A stretch of DNA of 64,000 nt from Collinsella sp. AF23-2. Its GTDB lineage: Bacteria; Actinomycetota; Coriobacteriia; Coriobacteriales; Coriobacteriaceae. The stretch is taken from assembly GCF_003459245.1 (NCBI RefSeq), contig NZ_QRVG01000005.1, positions 1,494-65,493 of the forward strand. The letters run 5' to 3'. Below, piece by piece: positions 54,980-61,720 of this stretch. Positions within the stretch are counted from its first letter, which is position 1. Each line of letters opens with the position of its first letter. Both the position numbers and the translations under genes were made by a program. Under the pieces are notes generated by a model. That model was not told the DNA's origin. It did not search any database and saw nothing but the letters and a program-made list of their open reading frames with translations.

Positions 54980-56491
54980 CTATGCCACGGTCACGGCGAT
55001 CTGGGCGTAGCGGGTGCAGGGGCGCTCGGCGCGCGTCTGCACGGTAAGCGTGAGTACGAAGCGGTCACCGGGCTGCGCGTCGGCGGGCACGATGAAAGCG
55101 GTGTCCACCGTGCATTCTTGCCACATCGACAGATCCTGGACGCCTGCATAGCTCGATGGGTCTACGGCCACATCCCAATGTGCATCGAAGCCCTTGTCGT
55201 CGGGGTCGACGATGGTTGCCGCAAGGGCGACGCGCTCGCCGGCTGCGGCGCTACGGTCGGCCGTGACCTCGACAACATGTGCCGGATGCGAGCAGATGGC
55301 CGGATCATGGGCGCACCATTGCGCGCGGGCGGCAAAGTTTTCCTGATAGGCACGCAGATAGGGATTGAGATTGTCGTCTGCGGGCGTGCCGATGGAGGCA
55401 AAACCGGCGGGCGCACTCGCATCGGGGTGTCCATCAAGAAACATGCGGCCCAGCAGCGTATCGAAGTCGCGGTCGTCGATGCCGCGCAGGCCAAACGGCA
55501 GCAGTGGAATATAGGTCATGCTGTCGCCTTCGGCCATAAAGTCGCCGCGCTCAAACTGCACCGCGGGCATGCCTTCCAGGCCCCAATCCAGGCGGGCATG
55601 CTTGCCAAACTGAAAGCGCTCGGGTTCGTTTTCGTAGACCTTACCATCGCCATAGAGCATATAGCGTGCCATGAGGGGGCCGTTGCCCTGCGTGAGATTC
55701 TGCTCGGGCCAGGGAGCCTTAAACAGCGGCAGCGTATCGGGCTGAGCTGTTTTGGCGTCGAAATAGTTGCCATACATATAGGGCGTACGCCAAAAGATGA
55801 GCTCGGGAAAGAGCTCGCGCCCATGGTCGAGCCACGAGTTGTCCTGTCCCACGCCATCGGCAACGCCCATCACGCGCACCTTCTGATAGACCTGCTGCTG
55901 CACGGCGGGCCACTCGGGCGTGGCGCGATAGCGCTCGGCAATACTCATGAGGGCGCGAACGATCGTATTCATACCACCCCAGCTGAGCAACCATAACGTA
56001 CGCGGATCATCATCCAGAATCGCCTGCGCAATTACGCGAGACCCCTCAGTTTCCTCAGTCACATCACCTTCAAAGGCAACATTTCCCACAAAGGTGCGCT
56101 CGATCATCTGGGCGGGCGTGGGAAACGGCGGCTCACCGGCAGCGGCCGCATTTGCTTGCAACTGCGGCCAAGCCTGGGCATATTCATTACTCCAGAGACT
56201 CTCAATCCAATGCTCGGGAAACGGCCGATACTCACGAAGCTCGCCGGCTAGCGGATCGGGCTCATGAGGCACAACAGCCCACTCATAAGAGCGCCGCCCT
56301 TTGGTCCGCCAATGCGAATTCACCTCGCCGAGCGTATGAACCCCATCCCCAAGAAAGTGATACTGCGAAGCCGTATACACCACAGCCTGAACATCAAGCA
56401 AGTTGAGATACAGAGCCAAATGAACAAGCGAGTTCATATCATCGACTTCCATATCAGTGGTAACAATCACCCGAGTCAACTTCTGGGACAT
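54980..56491 (-). CDS. DUF1593 (nucleoside-hydrolase-like) protein
   Basis: The 503 residues start with a fold related to nucleoside hydrolases (RVIVTTDMEVDDMNSLVHL, with an Asp cluster), characteristic of DUF1593/Sde182-type proteins found near plant polysaccharide genes. The C-terminal part (about 400-503) is a beta-sandwich (VEVTADRSAAAGERVALAATIVDPDDKG). There is no signal peptide, so it is likely cytoplasmic here. It probably cleaves a glycosidic bond in a plant sugar or glycoside; no reaction is established to my knowledge. Start ATG 56491 with GGAG upstream; an upstream ATG at 56515 is possible. It is downstream of the esterase gene, separated by a long hairpin. Confidence 0.75.
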   Translation of the reverse strand: MSQKLTRVIVTTDMEVDDMNSLVHLALYLNLLDVQAVVYTASQYHFLGDGVHTLGEVNSHWRTKGRRSYEWAVVPHEPDPLAGELREYRPFPEHWIESLWSNEYAQAWPQLQANAAAAGEPPFPTPAQMIERTFVGNVAFEGDVTEETEGSRVIAQAILDDDPRTLWLLSWGGMNTIVRALMSIAERYRATPEWPAVQQQVYQKVRVMGVADGVGQDNSWLDHGRELFPELIFWRTPYMYGNYFDAKTAQPDTLPLFKAPWPEQNLTQGNGPLMARYMLYGDGKVYENEPERFQFGKHARLDWGLEGMPAVQFERGDFMAEGDSMTYIPLLPFGLRGIDDRDFDTLLGRMFLDGHPDASAPAGFASIGTPADDNLNPYLRAYQENFAARAQWCAHDPAICSHPAHVVEVTADRSAAAGERVALAATIVDPDDKGFDAHWDVAVDPSSYAGVQDLSMWQECTVDTAFIVPADAQPGDRFVLTLTVQTRAERPCTRYAQIAVTVA

Positions 56492-56620
56492 AGGAACAGC
56501 TCCAATCAAAATCAATTCAGCCAGTTACGCGCAAGGCAAGACGGGACCCATACCCCCATCGCCACCGACCCGGCGGCCCGCTAGAAGCGGCCGGCCAGGG
56601 TCACAGCAACGTCAACGCAG

Positions 56621-56741
56621 CGGAGACCGGGGTTTAGTCTTGCAAACATTCCGCAGGGGGCATGGGCAGGCGCAGCGCGAAGCGCAAAGCGCCAGCCCAT
56701 GCATGCCCGAGGACGTTTGCAAGACTAAACCCCGGTCCCCG
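56621..56741. repeat. Long inverted repeat (23-bp perfect arms)
   Basis: Arms 56625-56647 and 56715-56737 are perfectly complementary (containing GGGGTTTAGTCTTGCAAAC); inner CATGGGC/GCCCATG and GCGC-rich segments pair too, so the whole stretch can form one hairpin of about 120 bases. It lies between the esterase and DUF1593 genes and may terminate or process their transcript. Confidence 0.75.
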
Positions 56742-56753
56742 CGATGGGAGGGC

Positions 56754-58091
56754 TTAGCGGTCGACCCTGGCCGACCACTCCCAGCAGCCCACCGGCTCGC
56801 CGTCGATGAGTACGTTGCCCCCGTCGAAGTCTTGATAACACAGGTCGTTGAATTGGTGGATCCACACGCCGTGGTTGAACGTCTTCTTGGCCGAGCCGTC
56901 GGCCTCGCGATACACGCCGGTCAGGTCCTCGACATGGCTAAAGTAGGTGAGATGCACGTTGGCGCCGGCATCGCGCAGGCGCGCGAACAGCGGCAGCACG
57001 GTCTGTTGCGGGTGCACGAGCTCGTCGCCCTTGGAGTGCGTAAACCACAGCGGCGTCTTGGCGAGCGCGGCTACGTCCTCGTCCGTGGCGTTGTACCACG
57101 GGGCGCAGCAGGGAAGGCCCGCGGCGAAGAAATCGGGGTAGTCGGCGCACAGGCGCAGGGTCATAAAGCCGCCGTTGGAAAGACCGGCGACCACGATGCG
57201 GTCGGTGTCGATGCGGTCGGCATGCTCGGCGACAAACTCATCGATAAGTGCCTTGAGCACGGGGGAGTAGATGCTCTGGTTGGAGTGACCAAGCTGCTCG
57301 ACGCCGTTGTCCATCCAAAACGTGGGCGACTGCGGCACGAGCACCCAGGCAAAGCCGCCAAAGTAGCGCTGGATCTGCGCCTGGCTGATGGCCGTCACGC
57401 GGTTGCCGATATAGGCGCGCGTGGCGCCTTCGCCCTGCGTGGCGCCCTTGCCCTCGCCGGCGCCGTGCAGATACACCACGAGCGGTGCCTTTTGGGGCAT
57501 GGCCGTGGCCTCGGGCGCAAAGGGGTTGAAGCATGCCGAGTCCTCGGCCTTAAAGCTGGGCTCAAAGAAGCCGTATTCGAGCGCGATACCGTCGACGGCG
57601 GTCTTTTGCGTGGCGTTGCTCCAGCCTTTGAGCGCGGGGCAGATATCGCCACGGCAGGTGTCGAAGACCAGGCCGCAGGTGGGATCGTCGCCGTCGTTGC
57701 CGGGAAGAGCTGTGAGCTGCGTGATGCGCAGCTGGTCATCGAGCATGCGCGAGCCCATGACGCCGCCTTCGATGGTCTTGGTCAGGCGCTGCTCGGCGAC
57801 CTCGAGTGCCACATGGGTGCCCACGGCGAGCTTACGTCCGTTCTCGTCGCACGGATATGCGGCGAGAATGTCGATGTAACCCACGGAGGGCGCGGCATGG
57901 TCGGCGCCGCGCTCCTTGCGCATCAGAACCTCGCCCGAGCGCTCGTGACGCTCTACATATATATGGAAGGTGTTCGTGTCGATGTCGTTGGCGCGCACGG
58001 TGCAGGGCAGGTCGAGTACGACCTTGCTGATCCAGGGGCCAAAGTCGCCCAAGGTGGTGACGGTTGCGTAGGTACACAATTTGAGTTCCAT
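56754..58091 (-). CDS. Large alpha/beta hydrolase (PHB-depolymerase/prolyl-oligopeptidase-like esterase)
   Basis: This 445-residue protein has an N-terminal beta domain (about 1-190) and a C-terminal hydrolase domain with the oxyanion HGAGEG, nucleophile S305 in GLSNGG, D355 in HSKGDELVHP and His in the NHGVWIHQF segment. There is no signal peptide, so substrates are imported. This kind of enzyme often removes acyl or feruloyl groups from plant glycosides, which would fit the neighbouring PTS and apiosidase-like genes. The start ATG 58091 follows GGGAGG; a longer frame to 58148 includes the palindromic operator region and is rejected. Confidence 0.75.
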   Translation of the reverse strand: MELKLCTYATVTTLGDFGPWISKVVLDLPCTVRANDIDTNTFHIYVERHERSGEVLMRKERGADHAAPSVGYIDILAAYPCDENGRKLAVGTHVALEVAEQRLTKTIEGGVMGSRMLDDQLRITQLTALPGNDGDDPTCGLVFDTCRGDICPALKGWSNATQKTAVDGIALEYGFFEPSFKAEDSACFNPFAPEATAMPQKAPLVVYLHGAGEGKGATQGEGATRAYIGNRVTAISQAQIQRYFGGFAWVLVPQSPTFWMDNGVEQLGHSNQSIYSPVLKALIDEFVAEHADRIDTDRIVVAGLSNGGFMTLRLCADYPDFFAAGLPCCAPWYNATDEDVAALAKTPLWFTHSKGDELVHPQQTVLPLFARLRDAGANVHLTYFSHVEDLTGVYREADGSAKKTFNHGVWIHQFNDLCYQDFDGGNVLIDGEPVGCWEWSARVDR

Positions 58092-58581
58092 GAGCTGCCT
58101 CCCTTGCGCCGCGAATGCCTGGCATCTGCGGCAATACAAACTAAACATGTTTAGTGTAATCTAGAATTGAAGAATAACCAGATGAACTCGGTAAACGGCA
58201 AAATTGAACACGTTGTGAACTACTAAACGTATGTTTACTAGCTTCTAGCAGGGATTCTGTTGATGAGTTAACAGATCAGTGAGGTGTTCATCAAAATAAA
58301 ATCCCACGTAAATGGCTATATATCAATAGAGGGTCAAAGAGACCATCTCCCGCCATTCAAATACGCTCACCCCCGATTTCCTACCGTTCACCGGACTGTA
58401 GACGGCAAAATTGCCATAAATTCGGCGCTCCGTGTAAACTAAAGCCCGTAAACGTTCAGTAAACACCTTGTTTACAAAAGCGTATCCAAGGGTTCGGTAA
58501 CCGTAAGGGGTTATAGTCGCCGGGCCAAAGGCGTGCCTACGCCCAAGCGGGTAGGCACACGAAGATATGGGGAGGGGTCCC
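58092..58581. promoter_or_regulatory. Divergent control region with LacI-type palindromes
   Basis: A gene-free 490-base region lies between the esterase (minus) and PTS (plus) genes. Operator-like sites are ACTAAACATGTTTAGT (58140-58155, perfect 16-bp palindrome), ACTAAACGTATGTTTACT (58222-58239, nearly perfect) and GTAAAC-N5-GTTTAC (58459-58475). These resemble the sites before the LacI and isomerase genes at 36.7-38.0 kb. A TTATAG near 58512 may be the PTS -10 box. Confidence 0.6.
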
Positions 58582-60009
58582 ATGGCAGTAGATAACAAAC
58601 AGATTGCCACCGATGTCCTCGAGCTCGTGGGCGGCGCGGAGAACGTTACCGTCGCCACCAACTGCATGACGCGCCTGCGTCTGACGCTCAAGGATAACAG
58701 CAAGGCCGACGTGGAGAAGATCAAGAAGGTGAAGGGTGTTCTGGGTTGCCAGTTCGCCGGCAGCCAGCTCCAGGTCATCATCGGCCAGAACGTGCCCAAG
58801 GTACTCGCCGAGTTCGTCGCCATTTCCGGCGTCAAGCAGGGTGAGGCCGTTGACGAGAACCTCGATGCTCCCAAGGAGAAGTTCGAGCTCAAGAACCTGC
58901 CTAACATCATCCTCGACTATCTGTCCGGCTCCATGACCCAGCTCATCCCGCTGCTCATGGCTGGCGGTCTGTTCCGCACCATCGCGGCCGTCCTCGGCCC
59001 CACCATGCTCGGTGTGCTCTCGGCCGACGACCCGACCTATACGTTCCTCTACACCACGCTGTACGAGGCAACGTTTACCTTTATCCCCATCTACCTGGGC
59101 TATGCCGCCGCTAAGAAGCTCGGCGCCTCTCCGGTTCTGGGCATGCTCCTCGGCGGCGCTCTCATGGCCCCGTCCGTCGTGAGTGTCGCGACTCAGGAGG
59201 GTGGCGGCATCATCTCCGTCTACGGCATCCAGATCGCCGCTGCCAACTATCAGCAGTCCGTCCTGCCGATTATCCTTTCGGTGCCTGTCCTCTACTTCGT
59301 CGAGAAGTTCTTTAAGAAGGTCATGCCCGACGTGCTCTCCACGGTCTTCACGCCGTTCTGCACCATGATCGTTACCATCCCCATCGCCTTCATCGTCCTC
59401 GCCCCCATCGGCAACGAGATCGGTACGCTGATCGCTAACGCGCTCTTCGGCCTTGCTGACCTTGGCGGCATCGGTATCCTGATCGTCATGGCCGTCCTCG
59501 GCGCCTTCTGGCAGCTCTTCGTGGTCTGCGGCATGCACATGCCCGTCATCCTGCTCGCTCAGGTTCAGATCATCGCTGCCGGCTACGATCCCTTCGTCTT
59601 CGTTTCCACCAACTGCGCTATGGCCGCTGTCTGGGGCTGCGCCTTCGGTGCCTTCCTCAAGATGAAGAACCCCGACGAGAAGTCCCTTGCCATCGGCTAC
59701 GTCATCTCCGCTATCGCCGGCGGCGTCACCGAGCCCGCGCTCTTCGGTATCCTCATGCGCTTCCGTCGTACCATGTTCGGCATGTTCATCGGCGGTGCCA
59801 TCGGCGCTGTGTTCTCCGGCCTCATGGGCGTCACCTACTACCTCGCAGGCGGTGCTTCCAACTTCCTGGTCTTCACCAACTACCTGCAGGGTGGCCAGAT
59901 GAACACCGTCTGGGCTATCGTTGGTATGGCAATCTCCTTTGTCATCGCCGCTGCCGTCGTCTTTGTCTCCGGCTTCTCCAAGGAGGAGCTCGCCGAGATG
60001 GAGGCCTAA
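58582..60009 (+). CDS. PTS EIIBC, glucose/beta-glucoside superfamily
   Basis: The 475 residues comprise an EIIB domain (about 1-90) with phosphocysteine C28 (TNCMTRLRL) and an EIIC membrane domain (about 105-465; TEPALFGILMRFRR). No EIIA domain is present, so it shares a IIA from elsewhere. It is related to but distinct from the EIIBC at 33596. It lies between an esterase and a DUF4038 glycosidase and is controlled by a region with LacI-type operators, suggesting import of a plant glycoside as a 6-phosphate. The start ATG 58582 follows GGAGGGG. Confidence 0.86.
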   Translation: MAVDNKQIATDVLELVGGAENVTVATNCMTRLRLTLKDNSKADVEKIKKVKGVLGCQFAGSQLQVIIGQNVPKVLAEFVAISGVKQGEAVDENLDAPKEKFELKNLPNIILDYLSGSMTQLIPLLMAGGLFRTIAAVLGPTMLGVLSADDPTYTFLYTTLYEATFTFIPIYLGYAAAKKLGASPVLGMLLGGALMAPSVVSVATQEGGGIISVYGIQIAAANYQQSVLPIILSVPVLYFVEKFFKKVMPDVLSTVFTPFCTMIVTIPIAFIVLAPIGNEIGTLIANALFGLADLGGIGILIVMAVLGAFWQLFVVCGMHMPVILLAQVQIIAAGYDPFVFVSTNCAMAAVWGCAFGAFLKMKNPDEKSLAIGYVISAIAGGVTEPALFGILMRFRRTMFGMFIGGAIGAVFSGLMGVTYYLAGGASNFLVFTNYLQGGQMNTVWAIVGMAISFVIAAAVVFVSGFSKEELAEMEA

Positions 60010-60050
60010 GGCCAAGCCATTCGGTCACATATGACCTCACCTACACGACA

Positions 60051-60086
60051 GGGCCCCGTCAGGCGTAAGCCCGGCGGGGCCCTTCT
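60051..60086 (+). terminator. Terminator of the PTS gene
   Basis: 10-bp stem (60051-60060 with 60073-60082, one G-T pair) followed by TTCTT. Confidence 0.7.
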
Positions 60087-60126
60087 TGCAAGGTAGACTG
60101 ATGGGGCGGGTGAGCTTCGCCCGCGA

Positions 60127-60193
60127 GGGTTTGCCAAGCGGCGGAGGCTTTCGCGCGGGGTTATCGCGAAAGCCCCCGGCGGTTCGCAAATCC
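60127..60193 (+). other. Long hairpin in the leader of the DUF4038 gene
   Basis: GGCTTTCGCG (60146-60155) pairs perfectly with CGCGAAAGCC (60165-60174), and outer GGGTTTGC/GCAAATCC (60127-60134 with 60186-60193) extends the fold. It ends 11 bases before the GAAAGGA Shine-Dalgarno sequence; it could be an attenuator or an mRNA-stabilising structure. Confidence 0.5.
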
Positions 60194-60217
60194 TTTATCA
60201 AACGAAAGGACACGCAG

Positions 60218-61531
60218 ATGAGTTTGGGAAAGCTGACCGTCAACGGTCGTGAGGACGGGTTTCTCTGCGACGGCAAGCCGTTCTTTTGGTTTGCCGACAC
60301 GTGCTGGAGCGCATTCACGAGTATCACCGAGGCGGACTGGGACTACTATCTGACCCGCCGCGCCGAGCAGGGCATGAACGTGCTGCAGGTCAATACCCTG
60401 CCGCAGTGGGACCGCTGCCTGCCCGACCTGGGCATCTGGCCCTACGCGAGCGAGGACGGCGTGCACTTTGACTGGAGCGCGCCCAACCAGGAATACTGGG
60501 ACCGCGCCCGCCGCATGTGCCAGGCGGCCGTGGAGCACGGCATTCGCCCGGCGCTCGTGCTTATGTGGTGCAACTACGTGCCCGGTACCTGGGGTGCCAA
60601 GATCGCCGAGCGTTGCGGCGCCGAGGTTATGCCGCGTGAGGAGGTCCGTGCCCACGTTGCCCGCGTCGTCGAGAACCTGGGCGAGTTCGACCCCGTCTAC
60701 GTAGTGACGGGCGATACCGACTTTGCCGGTGACGAGGCGATCGTCTATTACGAGGACGCGCTCGACGAGGTCGTCAAGCGCGCGCCCGAGGCACTGCGCA
60801 CCATGCATATCAACCGCGGCAATCGTACCATTCCGGCGCAGTATCTGGGCCGTCTGGACTTTTACATGTTCCAGCCCGGCCACAACTACGAGGGCCAGCC
60901 CGAGGCATGGCGTCTGCCGCAGGACTTTATCGCCAACTATCCCAAAAAGCCGATGGTCAACTCCGAGCCTTGCTACGAGCAGATGGGTGCGTCGCGCAAC
61001 GTCTACTGGCGTTTTACCGCGCAGGATTGCCGCGCGAGCGTATGGTCGTCGATTCTTGCCGGCGCCAGTGCCGGCGTGACCTATGGCGCGCACGGCGTTT
61101 GGAACTGGCAGACATCGCGCAGCCAGGGTTCGGTCCTGGGCGAGGGCTTTGACATGCCCTTCCGCTGGCAAGAGTGCCTGCAGTTTGCGGGTGTGTGGGA
61201 CTTTGGCGCGATCGAGCATGTGCTTGCCAGCCTAGGCGCTACTGCCGGTGACGATGCGCTTGCCGTGGTTCCGGCGCAGGAGCTGCTCGATGACGCGCGC
61301 GAGGCCATCCGTGTGGCGCGCGTTGGCGATCGCGTCGTCACGTACCTGCCGCGCACCACGGCGCTCAAGTTTAAGCTCGACGGCGCGCGTGGCTGGACGG
61401 CGACGGTCCTCGACATGGAGGACAAGCGCATCGCAAAACTGCCCGTCCGTGACAACGGTGACGGCACCGTGCGCGTGGCGCAGCATCCCTTTGAGCACGA
61501 CGCTCTGGTGATCCTGACACCCGAGCGCTAA
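60218..61531 (+). CDS. DUF4038 glycoside hydrolase, apiosidase-like (GH140-related)
   Basis: This 437-residue protein has an N-terminal (beta/alpha)8 DUF4038 domain with ADTCWSAFT and YYLTRRAEQGMNVLQ, and a C-terminal beta domain (about 360-437) like the putative collagen-binding domain of this family. Candidate acid residues are D166/D168 (VTGDTDF) and E250 (VNSEPCYEQ). The family includes GH140, whose founding member releases D-apiose from pectin rhamnogalacturonan II. No signal peptide is present, so the substrate must be imported, most simply by the PTS encoded directly upstream. The specific sugar is inferred, not shown. The start ATG 60218 follows GAAAGGA. Confidence 0.75.
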   Translation: MSLGKLTVNGREDGFLCDGKPFFWFADTCWSAFTSITEADWDYYLTRRAEQGMNVLQVNTLPQWDRCLPDLGIWPYASEDGVHFDWSAPNQEYWDRARRMCQAAVEHGIRPALVLMWCNYVPGTWGAKIAERCGAEVMPREEVRAHVARVVENLGEFDPVYVVTGDTDFAGDEAIVYYEDALDEVVKRAPEALRTMHINRGNRTIPAQYLGRLDFYMFQPGHNYEGQPEAWRLPQDFIANYPKKPMVNSEPCYEQMGASRNVYWRFTAQDCRASVWSSILAGASAGVTYGAHGVWNWQTSRSQGSVLGEGFDMPFRWQECLQFAGVWDFGAIEHVLASLGATAGDDALAVVPAQELLDDAREAIRVARVGDRVVTYLPRTTALKFKLDGARGWTATVLDMEDKRIAKLPVRDNGDGTVRVAQHPFEHDALVILTPER

Positions 61532-61577
61532 CGGCTCTTCTCCAACATTTACAACCCAGTCCCTTTCATAAGGCTGC

Positions 61578-61660
61578 GACGGAATGGTTCCTGCATGACG
61601 GCTTTAAGCTGTCAAGGGGAGCCATTCCGCCGCACTCATTGGGGACGTACTTAAATGAGT
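61578..61660. repeat. Hairpin plus GGGGAC repeat between convergent genes
   Basis: GACGGAATGGTTCC (61578-61591) pairs with GGAGCCATTCCGCC (61618-61631), 12 of 14, with an inner GACGGCTT/AAGCTGTC stem; this may terminate the DUF4038 transcript. It is followed by a unit with ends ACTCATT and AATGAGT around GGGGAC (61634-61660), identical in type to those at 12.1 and 46.1 kb. Confidence 0.65.
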
Positions 61661-61720
61661 GGTTTAACTTGAGACGGGACTTTTTGACCGCCTGATGGGT
61701 CGCGCGCCACGATTCGGGCG

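Noticed and set aside
56457..58154. 565-residue plus-strand frame opposite the esterase
   Set aside because: The minus strand encodes a complete alpha/beta hydrolase with a catalytic triad and ribosome binding site; the plus frame crosses the 120-base hairpin and the operator region.
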